From Coccinella septempunctata (taxonomy: Eukaryota > Arthropoda > Insecta > Coleoptera > Coccinellidae), in assembly GCF_907165205.1 (NCBI RefSeq), contig NC_058190.1, positions 47,356,116 to 47,420,115 on the forward strand: 64,000 nucleotides of DNA. Direction: 5' to 3'. The notes under the pieces were generated by a model. That model did no database searches, was not told the origin of the DNA, and saw only the letters and a list, made by a program, of their open reading frames with translations. The number at the start of each line of letters is the position of its first letter. Position 1 is the first letter of the stretch. The translations under genes were made by a program, and so were the position numbers. Positions 28,094 through 40,330 of the stretch are shown one piece after another.

Positions 28094-28254
28094 TACTTAT
28101 GTATTATAATATAATAAATTCCCTCAGCACGTAAGGAAGTTAATCCTTCTTTGTGCATAGAAATGACCATAATCATTAAAATTTTTTAGGCTTTCGGAGA
28201 CTCGAACCCACCAACTTTCGGTTGGAAACCAACTACCTCAACCACCGGTCACGC
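28094..28254 (-). repeat. tRNA-related SINE candidate
   Basis: On the minus strand the 5' part reads GGTGGTTGAGGTAGTTGG (A-box-like), then GTTTCCAACCGAAAGTTGG, then GGGTTCGAGTCTCC, which is a good RNA polymerase III B box at tRNA-like spacing. It continues into a body (ATGCACAAAGAAGGATTAAC and beyond) and ends in TTATATTATAATACATAAG. A complete tRNA cloverleaf cannot be formed, so a tRNA-derived SINE or tRNA pseudogene is more likely than a working tRNA. Only one copy was seen, so its repeat status is inferred. Confidence 0.5.
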
Positions 28255-28681
28255 ATTGAACCAAATTAAAGATCGAATCTTCGAACAATTTCGTTCAACC
28301 CACTCTTTTTGGATTAACCCATTAAAGCCGGCTACCAAGGTACGGAGCGGCATTTTCGCCAGTGGAATGCGATATTTTGAAAGCAGTTAGAGGTAAACGC
28401 AACCCAAAACGTCCTTCGAAGGCCGTTCATTATACCAGTACGTATTTAATAACAAACTCGATCGCCAGAGGTGATGCTGTATCGAGTAACTCCTTGCAGT
28501 GGGTAACTAAAATCGGACCGCATTTTTTTCTATTGTTTCAAGAACGCTTGTGAAATTTGTTTTCTTCGGAGGCATCGTTTCGAACACCGTCGAAGGCTGT
28601 TTTTTAATTGGGAATTTTCAATTTTTCGAATATTAAAATATAAATAGAGCTCAGACGTTTGTAACTGTCACAAAATGTATC

Positions 28682-29333
28682 TACAGGGTGAGTCTTTGAC
28701 TCGTACTGATATTTTAACAGTAGATTCTTGAGGTCAAAAGAAACAGTTTTATCCTTTACCATTTTTTCCGAATCGGCTCGGTTTTAAAGATACAGGCTGT
28801 TGAAAACCATAAAAAAATTCATTTTTAGTTTCTATCTCACAAACGGTTTTATCGAAAATGAAATTTGGCAATATAGTTTTTCATTCATTTGATTAATCTT
28901 TTTCGAACAAAAGGTATCACCCACGTCCTCCAGTTTTTTCATTATGACCATTACGTACTATGGAAATACCAAAAATTCAAAGAACCCAACTATGAAAGTA
29001 AGTTGGACGCTATCTGATGAATATTTGAACGTTTTGTAAAATAAAAGTATTCTTTATATTTTCTCGTATAATTTGCCGTTTTCGAGTAATTTGATGTTCA
29101 AAAATTAAAAAGTTTATCTGTGAAATTTGAAAAACTGGCTGAATACAACACTGTTTGAAAGATCTACAGCTGTGTAGTTTTTCCAGAGGTGGCACAGCTC
29201 ATTTTGAAAACTTAAAATGGCTATATCTTTTTATCTGGGCTGAATCGGATAAAAAGTATAGGAAAAAAGTGTTTCTTTTGACCTCAAGAATCTACTGTTG
29301 AAATATTTGTACGAGTCAAATACTCACCCTGTA
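28682..29333. repeat. Foldback element with TACAGGGTGAGT ends, 652 bp
   Basis: The left end reads TACAGGGTGAGTCTTTGACT, and the right end in reverse complement reads TACAGGGTGAGTATTTGACT. Both continue through CAACAGTAGATTCTTGAGGT-type sequence and CAAAAGAAACA, so the arms pair for roughly 110-120 bp. The inner part carries no recognisable protein. A partial second copy, including the inner block around GACGTGGGTGATA, lies at 51770-52027. Confidence 0.85.
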
Positions 29334-32300
29334 CAGTCCTTATATCCTACTTAATCAATTTCAATGAAACTCGCAGAAATCAGGGCTATCAAGTGAACTG
29401 AGCTCTGAGATCTACCTTTGGAGGGTAGAGATCTCTACCCTTCATAGATCTACCCCTACGGTAGCGATGGAGTGTCTGCTAGCTATATCTTGAAGACGGC
29501 AGGCAAATGCCAATCGAAAAATTGAATATAATAACACATTTGATGGGAATTTCCCAATAAATCTTACTACAAATTTTTCATCGTCAATTATTTCACTTTA
29601 TTCTGAACATATTAAAGTCTCATAATTTCAATGGAATGTATATCCTGTATCTATACGTTAAAAATTAACGACCACATCTGAACTTTAATAACGCGTCAAA
29701 TGACCATCTACCATTGGGATGAACAGAGCCTGATATCGTCGATGAGATACCGTATAATCAAGATGGGCAAACATCGCTCATTAGTTCACAAAACTCAGCC
29801 GTACAAAACAATGCTCGCATTGTGAGGAATTTCTCTTGCGATACCCGAGAGCTCTAGATGCAAGTTTTATTACACGGCTTGCAGCATTCAAGGCATATTA
29901 AGTATAAGAATGCAGTTTAATTGGTCCGTTTTGGGAAGAATTTGGACATCGATGTAGACGGTTATGACCACCATCTCAAAAAGCTTCCGCGTAGTGAAAT
30001 AATTATTGACTGGTCAGTTTTTTCTTCGACAGAAACGAGGAGGAATACTTCACTGATTTCTTATGTGAGCTGTGGGCAAGAGAATTAGAGTGAATTTCAA
30101 TTTGGCTGAATTTTAAGACTCTATCCTCCGCTCGGAATATTCAGCGCTACACTGTCCTAACGAGGGACAATGATGATGATGTTTCGACCTCTATGGGATT
30201 TCTTACGCCTGTTCATGACTAGTTTGCATTATTGGAACAAAAATTCTTCGGAATTGTTGTTTCCAGTTTGAAATAATCACAGATGAATGACTCTGGTAAA
30301 CTAATCAGTTGGTTTTTCAAATTCCATGTGGTCCAGTTGTTTTGAAGTATGTTACATATGTTATCTTTCTTCTTCATTTCGCTTTTACCAGTACTTGAAT
30401 CTACGTTGTTTAAAAAGTGCGTTTACAGGAAGAACTCATACCTAACTGATATTGATCCCAAAAAATTCGATAGAAAAGTTTTTGTTATCAGTGTGAACTG
30501 GACTAGTATGAGTAGTCTCTCCCATGCCCAGGAAATGCCTTTGAATAACTGCATAGACTGATTTGGGATCTGACTGGATCTAAGATGAAATTTAGTGAAG
30601 GAATCTACGATACCTACTAATAAAGAGGTGAGTCTTATATTGGAATTGAGAAAAAGAATTAAAGAAATGAATGAAATGAATGTTGGTTTAATGACAAAGG
30701 ATTGCACAAACTTATCTGAAATTAGAGACTATATTGTTGGCAACTATTAAATAAACTTAACTCTTTTATTGCTTTGACTTCTTGGGCATCTTTCATCAGG
30801 CTTAGTGAGTTTTTTATTCCTTAAATTGTGACAATTTTATTGTCAAGAATACTTCATGTTGAATTTCTTTCATACAAATGATTTGCTGAACTTGTTTAGG
30901 TTTTGTTTCCTGTTCCTACAGGTGTAACTAATTCTTATATTTTTGTAGTATCAATTAAGATTCGAAACTTTGGCAATTTTGATTTTTGTTCGTTTTTGCT
31001 GTTTCACCGGTCCCCAAGCTGGGATAACCTTTGGTTGAAATAAAGTAATTACAATTGGGTGTTCTGTTTTATTGGTCACTTATGTTGAGGTCTTTGCTGA
31101 ACACTGACGCTCTTGTCTCTTGATGTTGAGGAAATGGAGACTGACTTGTCAGACGAAATGATGTGTAGTAAACTGCACAAAGGAGTCGCTGTTCAATTTA
31201 GCGGATTAGTATCCTTGTAGCAAACAATTCCATTATTGAAAATTACAATCACGAGCGCCAGACGACGTATTCGCCGGCAAATTATGGCTCCACTCACATA
31301 CAATTGATCTATCTTATTAGATTTAATTTCATGAATTAATAACGACAACGGCGTGTTACAATTTCTAGGTGGATAAGCAATAAATTCGAATTCGTGTCAG
31401 ATTTCGTCATCTGGAGATGTGGACTGACCACAATATTCAAATATGATATCCGAACCAAGGACGGGGTTCAGAAATAAACTTAGCGAACGGTCATCTCGGT
31501 AGATGTTTGGCCGGTATTTCATAATTGTATTGAAGCGATCATAATTTAGATTGATTAAGAGCGAATTCTTGCATCTCGAGCGCCACCGTTGAGTCGATCA
31601 AACTATACAGAGGGTTTACTCAGGACAAAAATGCCAGAAGTTATTCTTTGTGAAGAAACATGGAGTCAAATTTGCACCCCTTCTGGAATATGTGCATGAG
31701 CTCCATTTGATATAATTCTCTATAACCATAGAACCAACCAGGATCGAATATGTCCAGCTTTCGACAATTGTTTCTCCCGAAAGCTCAGCCCACTTTGAGA
31801 AGAAACGGCACGCACGTCACAAGTTTTTTTTTCGAAACGGGATCCTGATTCAACCGACATTTAAGATGGAAGTATGGAGCTGACGTTGATCACTAGGAAC
31901 AACGCAAGTCATTCCCCTGCATTTTTGCTCAAATTTGTTGATGGCCTTCTCGGGTATCCGAAGAAGTCTTCCGCGTGCAATAAACTATCCCTTTTTACTC
32001 GTTGTGATCAATCGGGAATATATCAGTCTTCAACTCATTAAAACGAGAAAAATGTGAAGAAGTACAGACGTTCTTTGTTACCGTAGAAGTAGCTGCACCC
32101 AAACAGGGTAATCAAACAGGTAGGTAATCTAAGTTTTTTTTTTGAAAAATTACAATTGAATGGACTGAATATAGTCTGGTATACCTGTTCAAGTCAGAAG
32201 AGATGTAACTTGTTACTGCCAATTCACGGGTTGATTTAAAGTATCGACTAATATGTTTATCTGACAGATCAGGAATTAGAAAATTTAGTTAAACTCATTC

Positions 32301-32449
32301 TTGATAAGTTTTTAGTTTCAACTCTATCCCAGCAAATCACTGCACATTGTCTGAGATTCATTCATTCATTGCTGTATCCCGTTATCGAGAATAAATCTAC
32401 AAAAAGACTCAAAAACAAGACTATCGGTGCGATCAAACTTATAATTTCT

Positions 32450-33080
32450 TAGGGCTATTTGCGACTGCGTGCCCTCCTGTGACTGAAGAGACCCAACCGT
32501 GACCTACAGATCCTTCCACACTCTGGGCATGGATAGTCACCAACCAGATCTGACAGCCGCTGTATTCTTTTCTAGTTTCCATTATAACTGTGGATTAAAG
32601 ACTCCACTGTGATCTGTCTAACGCTTGTTGTTCCCAGTTATGATTGGCATAAACTGATTTTAGGGATTGATGCAGTATATCCTTAAACTGCTTATACTGG
32701 CCTCCTGGTTTCCGAACTCCCTCTGTGAATTCGCCATACACAGCTATTTTGTCTTGTGTCTTGCATCCTCAGGATGTGGCCGCTCCATCTGAGTCGGGCC
32801 CTCGTTACTTGAGTCTCAATTGTTAAACAACTCGCGCGCTGCGAGACTTCTGCATTTGAACCATCTGATGTGCATTATTTGTCTTAGATGACGTTGTTGC
32901 GTTTGTTCAAGCTGTTTAATATGTCGCCTGTAGGGCGTCCAGCTTTCGCTTCCGTAAAGAAGCGTTGGGAGGACCACTGCTTTGTAAACAGCTGTCTTGG
33001 TCTTCAGATTGAGGTCGTGATTTTGAAACACTCTGTCCTTCAGCTTCCAGAATGCCCGTGATGCCGAATTGATGTCTGAG
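32450..33080 (-). mobile_element. Non-LTR retrotransposon 3' fragment (RTE-like)
   Basis: The minus strand encodes the end of a reverse transcriptase: AFWKLKDRVFQNHDL, then TAVYKAVVLPTLLYGSESWT, then YRRHIKQLEQTQQRHLRQIM. After frameshifts it continues as TRARLRWSGHILRMQD and finally as CPECGRICRSRLGLFSHRRA, a C-terminal Cys/His zinc-finger-like motif common in this class. The catalytic YxDD region and the endonuclease are absent. The 5' limit near 33080 is abrupt and typical of 5'-truncated LINEs. The clade call is from memory of family motifs. Confidence 0.8.
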
Positions 33081-33559
33081 AAGAGAGGACGAAAAAGAAA
33101 AAGTAATTGTATCTCTTGAGATAATTTTCTATGTGAAGTTGGATATTTCACCTAAGTTGGACGAGGTTTTTGAAGAACATCATCAATAGAGCCTACAATG
33201 TGTTCGTCTTCCTCTGGCTCATAGTGAATAGTGATTTCAATTTTTATGAGGGTTCGTCAACCTTCAAAAACAGCGGATGACGATGAAGTGTAAAAATCTT
33301 CATGTAACAGTATTCAAATAAATAGTACCTATCATAAAAAACTCGACGTGAATATAAACAGTTATTCGCATTATTAGGTTTGGTAATTATTTGAAAGTGA
33401 TTTATAGAATGGGATTCGGCATATGCATATGGAATTTAATCAGTAATCTTCTCGATTTAACACTCTTCATCTTCCATCTACCTAGTGATGTACCTCCAAC
33501 GTTATCGTTTTTTGAATTCCACTGTTCGAAACCGCAGTTTCAATGAAATTACTCATTTG

Positions 33560-34240
33560 TTATGTCTTCAAAGACTATAAGTCACCGATTGAGCGTTAGT
33601 GATTCAAGAGCACGTTAGCAGGCACAACATCCCAGTTTGTATAGAAAGCACAAAGTACGCTGACGGCAGTGGGCCGAGGATCCCCTCAATTCGACAGTTA
33701 AAGAATGTCATTCATGGATGAGAACAGATTTCTCTGTTGGGCGCACTCTTGTTTCGAGGAAAAGAGGTCGAAGATATCTACAACTGCTTTTGGAGGAGGT
33801 TCCATATGTGTATAAGGTGGAATGTGTTTGAACCGTCGCACAAAGTTGGTTGTTTTGCAGAACGCTAGTATGATCAGCCCAAGATATCACTGTTACTGGA
33901 GAGAATTTCATTTTAATTGACGATAATGCTGGTCCTCACTCTAGTCGCCTGATTGATGAAGGGTTGGAAACTCATGCTATTGAAAGGGTGGGCTGGCCAG
34001 CTCGTTATCCAGACGTGAATTGCATCGAGCATGTCTGGGCAGAGATGTGTAGAAAACCCTTCCCCCTCAACAATCGATTAACAATCTGCAGCAGTTCTCT
34101 ATGGTTCTACTTGATTTTTTAATCAATTTGTAGCAAAATTTCATGAATTGTCCCTTCAAAATTATGCTTCGCGAAATAGAATGTACCAGCTTTACCGAGA
34201 TTTAATTTTCTCTCCATTTAATTGTTCTTTCTCTATTATT
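33560..34240 (+). mobile_element. Decayed Tc1-like (DD34E) transposon remnant
   Basis: The plus strand keeps ILIDDNAGPHSSRLIDEGLE, then HAIERVGWPARYPDVN and CIEHVWAEM. Exactly 34 residues lie between the Asp of DNA and the Glu of IEHVW, the DD34E signature. Upstream, a frame around 33710-33800 matches the region near the first Asp (RTDFSVGRTLVSRKRGRRYL), where the expected acidic residue is hard to place. Several frameshifts and stops are present and no TIRs were found. This is a different family from the two Tc1 copies at 54-59 kb. Confidence 0.75.
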
Positions 34241-35019
34241 GAAACAGAATTTCATTTCCAATTGAAAAATTTCTACGAGACTTTTCATTCTTTCATTCCT
34301 TTCTGAAAAAAACGAAAATATCAACCAATTTAACATACTATGGTATCTGATCAAAATAAACAAACATCTTGACACGAATAGATTGACAGAAGGTCAGTGA
34401 TCCTTATTAATTGTTGAGCAGTCTATTTTGGGAGTAGTAGTAGTAGTGGGATTGAACTGTTTAGCATCAATGATTCGATATTCCCTAATGAATATTCCAC
34501 GAAGTCTTAGAAATGACTGTACAAACAATAGAACAGCGTTATGGTTGCGACGTGATCGGGTATTCGTTATCAGCTCTTTAGATTCGATCTGCACGTATGC
34601 AATATATTCGCAGCTTATTTTCACTTTCATCAGCTGCATGGCCTACTACCCTACATTACATCCAGTCGAGATCCATCTGAAGCGAAGGAGCAGGAAAGCA
34701 GTCCAATGTTGGCATTCCAATTAAATGAATCGGTTGGCAGATGAATTTCAGTGAAAAATAACGAGTGCTCTCATCATTGAAAATAATGAACCTGAGGAAA
34801 GCATTGCGCTTCATTATTCTCGATAATGAACCGACTCCATCTTCAGTTTTCACGGTCTGACACATGTAGATTTCAAAAAACGAATAGTATGGAACTACCG
34901 AGGGTAGTAATACCCAACAATGTTACCAGATTTTTGGCTACTTTGAAGAAATAATAGTGATAATGCTATTTATTTGGAGATCGAAGCATGTTTAAACTGC
35001 AATCTCGAACATATATAGG

Positions 35020-36920
35020 ACAAGAACGGAGTAACGTTGGCACTCATGAAATCTCGTTAATGTCGTATCACCGTTGCCACAACTAATATCAATTTTTATT
35101 ACGAAAATGCCGAAAGTGATTGAAAAAAGAGACAGGGTTTCAAGAAGTGCTATTTAGAATTCAGGTTCGCTCGTTCAAATAGTTATACCCTGATATTCTA
35201 AAATTCACAATACGTCAGACGGTAGCGAACATATTCAATGTAAGGGAATTTATATAGATAACTAGCTGACCTGGCAAACGTTGTTTTGCCATATAAATAA
35301 TTTCCATGTTGTATCATAAAAAAATAGCAATTAAAAATTTTGTCTAAAAAATAAAAAAAAAATTTAGGGGTGGACTACCCCTAACATTTAGGGGGATGAA
35401 AAATAGATGTTGGCCGATTCTCATAGATAGCTGACCCGGCAAACGTTGTTTTGCCATATAAATAATTTCCTAATGATTAAATTACTAAAATGGCTATTAA
35501 AAAATAAGGGTTGATCGTAGAAGGGTGAAAATTGAGGATTGAATGTATTTTTGTATGTTGTATCATAAAAAAATAGAAATTAAAAATTTTGTCTAAAAAA
35601 TACAAAAAAAATTTAGGGGTGGACTACCCCTAACATTTAGGGGGATGAAAAATAGATGTTAGCCGATTCTCATAGATAGCTGACCCGGCAAACGTTGTTT
35701 TGCCATATAAATAATTTCCTAATGATTAAATTACTAAAATGGCTATTAAAAAATAAGGGTTGATCGTAGAAGGGTGAAAATTGAGGATTGTATGTATTTT
35801 TGTATGTTGTATCATAAAAATATAGAAATTAAAAATTTTGTCTAAAAAATACAAAAAAAAATTTAGGGGTGAACTACCCCTAACATTTAGGGGGATAAAA
35901 ATAGATGTTGGCCGATTCTCATAGATACCGGATAAGCACAAAAAATTTCATCAAAATCGGTCAAGCCGTTTCGGAGGAGTATGGAAACGAAAACTATGAC
36001 ACGAGAATTTTATATATTAGATGTTTCATCTGCATCTGAACGACTTATATTTCAGCTGAATATTTCCACAATCACAAAGATTGTGAATGAAGAGGATGAC
36101 AAAGAATTTTCTTCTATTGGCAGACCCAGAAAGTGGTGGCATTTGAGAATTTTATTTTACGGTGAACGAATGCGAAAAGTTACAACAGGATGTTCGATGA
36201 ATGTCATCGTAGAATAAGTTCCCGAAAATTGATTTTTCTATTTTTCATTTGACTCGTCCTATACATTGATAATGTCTTAAGGTACCAATAAATACCTAAT
36301 TATTATTATTATATAAATGTTTTGAGATGAACAGCCACAAATACGCGCCAGTTGTCCTCTTAATTCTTTATTCATGTGAAATTTTTGTTCAAAGGTGAAG
36401 TTTATCTTGACTTGAAACTTCCTTTAATTCCTTTTACTTATATTGATGCAAGATGAAGAATTTAACATTCTTGTAAGTATCTGTTAATTCCTTCGGGAGA
36501 TACCCATTCCCAACCACTGCATCGTATGCATATCATATTCGGGTTAATATTTTTGAAATCTACAACTGATGTAACGTATTCAAACTTTAGCCAAAGAAGA
36601 TAACGAACCTTAACTCTCCTCAAGCTAGTGCATATTATTATATTATACTGATCTCTTGTATTTTCCATGCAAATAACTGGATTTGGTATGCCTTCAATCA
36701 GTTTGTATAAACTTCAATTATGTTCGTCATTTTCCGAAGAGATTCGACATTGTGATAAAATACGTAATAACAGAAACTTTTACGTAGAACGGGCCACATA
36801 GCGTTGATTTAAAACCCAAAAATGTTTTGAAAAGCGTCATAACCCAACATTTTCGTACTATACAGAGTGAAATGTGTCAAATTTCCAGGGGACTGCTAAA
36901 ATAAAAGTGAATGGAGTATA
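35020..36920 (+). mobile_element. Second, inverted copy of the 5.2-kb TIR transposon, with nested insertion
   Basis: This sequence is the reverse complement of the element at 5206-6411. Shared landmarks include ATGCCGAAAGTGATTGAAAA near 35107, the HTH-like segment QLNISTITKIVNEEDDKEF at about 36053-36110, the GRPRKWW region, and the far end with GACTGCTAAAATAAAAGTGA at 36890-36909. The right terminal repeat is present but changed, and the left terminal repeat has been lost or replaced. About 760 bp of unrelated modular sequence (35263-36020) interrupts it within the region of the probable transposase intron. Confidence 0.8.
35263..36020 (+). repeat. Modular repeat insertion with tandem 249-bp heads
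   Basis: The block AGCTGACCYGGCAAACGTTG followed by TTTTGCCATATAAA starts at 35264, 35429 and 35678. The last two heads are 249 bp apart; the first unit lacks about 83 bp. Each module repeats an AAATTTAGGGGTGRACTACC block and ends near GCCGATTCTCATAGATA. After the third module comes a unique tail (TTTCATCAAAATCGGTCAAG, CCGTTTCGGAGGAGTATGG) ending ACGAGAATTTTATATATTAG. I recall very similar head and tail strings as widespread arthropod interspersed repeats, but the class is uncertain. The flanks match the uninterrupted 5.2-kb copy, which shows this is an insertion. Confidence 0.8.
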
Positions 36921-38701
36921 GATTTAATTGAAAAAAATCGATGTAACCATCGAAACTTGTAAGATTATCAATAACATTATAGCATGATAGACTTTTATCT
37001 TCGCAAACCGCTCCTTCATACTTAAGGAGTAGCGCATTCAACAGTACCATTAACATTTCAAGTAGCTCCTGACACTCTAGACTAGAATGAGTACACTTTT
37101 ACTCAGCTCACCAATACTTCCTATTATTACAGTGGGAAACAATGTCAAGAGTTTCTGATTTAAATTTCTTGTTGTCCAACGCCTCCATTGTGATTATGCA
37201 ATGCGGCGATGCGAAAAAATGTGATCAGTGGCGTGGAAAATATATAGAATTCAGATTATTATGCTGGGTATTATCATTGATAGCGTTCTGCAGCGTGTTA
37301 TATACAGAGTGGGTAAAAAGTAATGCAAAGAATTGATATCTTCGGTATTTACGAATTCGTAAAAAAAAGCTTCATTCATTTCGAACAAATAATGTCTCCT
37401 GTAAATCCTTTCTAATACTAACGGTTTTTGAGAAAAAAAATAACAGGTAAAAATCTATATATTTACCTAGTTGGCGGATATCATACTGAAATCATAACAT
37501 CAAATTGCCAAGCAAATCGCAAATTATTGAATGCGTAACTTCTCTATTCGAACGCCACTGTATGATCCTTCCCTAAACCACTACACATTGGATAATGCTA
37601 CTGGGCGTACTACAGAAACGGTGTACCCACATATTTTCGACTATACGCAATTGTATATGTACACAATGATCACAGTATTAAGTGGATGGTGTCAGGTAAA
37701 CCTAAACTTGAAGGTATATGTATTGTATTCATGAGATGGAACTTTAATTAGCACCTTGAAAGGCAGCTACAATTGTCAACAATATTGAGAACAAAATCGA
37801 GAGCTTGGCATTGTTTTCTGGCTTGTTTCATCTTATATGACCTCCTCTAAACAAAGGCATTTTTATGAATTAATATTTACATGAATAACGCCTCAAATTG
37901 GGTTCGCATCATTCAGTCCAACAAGGTGATAATTAGTAGACGAAAAAATAATGAAATCAGACTATATGAATTATTTCAACGAGTATAGTAGCATCCTATT
38001 TTAATATCCGAACAAAATGTAAGCGATGCTTTTATTACAGAGCATTGTGAATCACCATATTAGGACTCATCATGAATGATGAAATCTGCACTAATTGCAG
38101 ATGAAATTGAAGTTGATTGAACGACTACAAAATAGAATAAGTGACCACGAACTAAAGTTTAAATCTTCCTGTTTTGTTACTCCTTCATGTATTATGTAGC
38201 AAGGTAACTGAAGTTATATGGCACTTGTCGGTGAAGTTCAAAAGGCATCTGATGATTCAACCCACAAGTTATTAAGTCTTATAGCTCGGCATTTGCTCTG
38301 ATAGAAATTGGTACTTGCAAGAATATGATATAACGATGCAACTAATAGTGTCATTTTGAACTGTGCCATTAAACGAAATGATTGCTGTCCAGGTTAGGTC
38401 GTCAATTACAAGTCTATATGTTTTCCATAAAAAGAATCATCAATTTATATAACACACGATTTTCTTGGTGAATTCCTCAATGGGACTGCGTAAAAAAATT
38501 ATATAAGAGTCTTAGAACCAAGGTAATTATTATTCTAGTTCAGTCACAAATGTTCGCGCCAAATAGCTGAACGAATCATTGCCACAAGTGAGCCCAATAA
38601 GCATTGGTTCTTTGTTTTCGATAGAGAATATTTTGTTCGATGAATATAAGGCGGCACCCATGTGAAGATGAAAAGTTGTGTATGTTAAAAATACCCCGAA
38701 C

Positions 38702-39269
38702 TAGATACTCTTCGTTCAGATTTTCATCGTTGAAATTGCATTTTCCAAAAATTGTAAATTTCAATCTGCGATTTCTCGTGTTATATTCATCTGATCCTAT
38801 TGGGATTTCAGGTTCTATAATCAGCGTTGCCTAGGCTTCCACCCTAGCAGGAAAACTCTATTTCGAAAATCTCGATTTTTTTTGAAAAATGAGCAAGGGG
38901 TGAGACCTCCCTAAAATGACATCAGGATGTTCTATTACTGTTTTAGGATATGGAGTGCATAGAATTTGTTCTGAAGATTCAAGAAATCCAAACAATGAAT
39001 GGTTCAATAAATAATTGCACTCCAGAGATCTCTTCGAAGTCAACTAGAAAATGAAGAGTGGAAAAACAAAACGAAATATTTTCGATATCTCTTGTCATAT
39101 TCGTCTGATCAAATTGGTTATATGATCAGCGTTGCCTAGGCTTCCAACCTAGCACAAAACTCAATTTCGAAAATCTCGATCAAAATGGATCAAAAATGAG
39201 CAAGGGGTTAGACCCCCCTAAAATGACCCATTTGTTACTCTGTCTGAGAATCAGGATGTTCTATTACTA
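38702..39269. repeat. Orphan diverged satellite units
   Basis: One diverged unit and one internally deleted unit of the 494-bp satellite lie here. Landmarks include CTAGGCTTCCACCCTAGCA, GAGCAAGGGGTGAGACC, GGAGTGCATAGAATTTG and a second GAGCAAGGGGTTAGACCCCC. The orientation is the same as in both arrays. Divergence is clearly higher than inside the arrays. Confidence 0.85.
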
Positions 39270-39719
39270 ATTCAACTCGTTGAACTTTGTCTTAGATGAA
39301 CGATGTACGATCTTGTGCACACTAATACCAATGACGGTTGAAAGATTAATCCGGAGAAAGTTACCAAAGCATATTGCATGTAAATTGCTGAATTCATTTG
39401 CAAATAATGATATTACAATGAAGAATTAAAAAGTGTTCAATTAGGCTCGACGTAATGACAAATAAGTTGTACCGATTCGAGGACATTTCGACACTTGGAA
39501 TTCCCCAGTTATTAACCGGAGGAAATGATACATTTGATACAGAATTCGGACAGGGAAAGTTGATAGACGGTCGAGCTCCCAGAAGTCAGATGAGATTGAT
39601 TTGCTGTCAATTTGAGTCGATTAATGGGTTCGATGTGGGATTGGCGACTGATGGAGTGCGTAACAATCTTCGGAGTCCAATTTTGTAGTTATACTGCCTT
39701 GATTTACATGGTCCAGACT

Positions 39720-40330
39720 CCAGATGAATCTGAGGCACGAATGCAATGAAAAAAGCTACACCAAAGAATATTTCTACTGAAGTAGGTGATCAGTCTACTC
39801 GCAGAATACCTTGTGAGTGGTGGGGCTTCAAACCACACACTGGCACTGGCTGGCTGTATGCTGCGTCTCTCATGGTATCCTCCACTCATCTCCATAGGAG
39901 TGCTTCTGTTAAGACGAACTCTACTCTACAAGATAATTGTTCCTGGTGAAGATCTCCAGGCTTCTTGTGCCTAAAGGTCCCACTTTGTTCACCGATGGCT
40001 GTGTGCTCTTCACAGGGACTGGAGTGGGGATTGTGGACCTTGTTTCAACCAGCATATCCCCCTATTGAAGGACTCTGAGCCTGAGGTAAAAAAAAACTCC
40101 TGGTCCTTTAGAGAAAACTTGTGCTGCTGGTGCAGGAACTGCTGAACATATTATGATCTGCTGTAGTAACCTTTACAGAGTTAAGGTCAACCACCAAGGA
40201 ACACAACACCTTATGGTGAGTGCGAATCTTATCCCTGTCAACTTGTGGCATTTTTGTTCAACTATAAGCGAGGCCAGAAGGTCTCGGTTCAGCCTTATGG
40301 AGATGGAGAAGAATATAAACCCGAAATCGC
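39720..40330 (+). mobile_element. Decayed non-LTR retrotransposon with RNase H and C-terminal zinc motif
   Basis: The plus strand holds GPTLFTDGCVLFTGTGVGIV at about 39980-40040. It matches the first catalytic-Asp region of the RNase H domain found in I/R1/Jockey-type elements (TDGS...GAG). Further on, a frame reads CRCCGAGTAEHIMICCSNLY, the usual Cys-rich C-terminal motif (C-x2-C...H-x4-C). The segment before RNase H (LALAGCMLRLSWYPPLISIG) fits the connecting region of such elements. Stops and frameshifts are frequent. No reverse transcriptase core is left. Confidence 0.6.
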
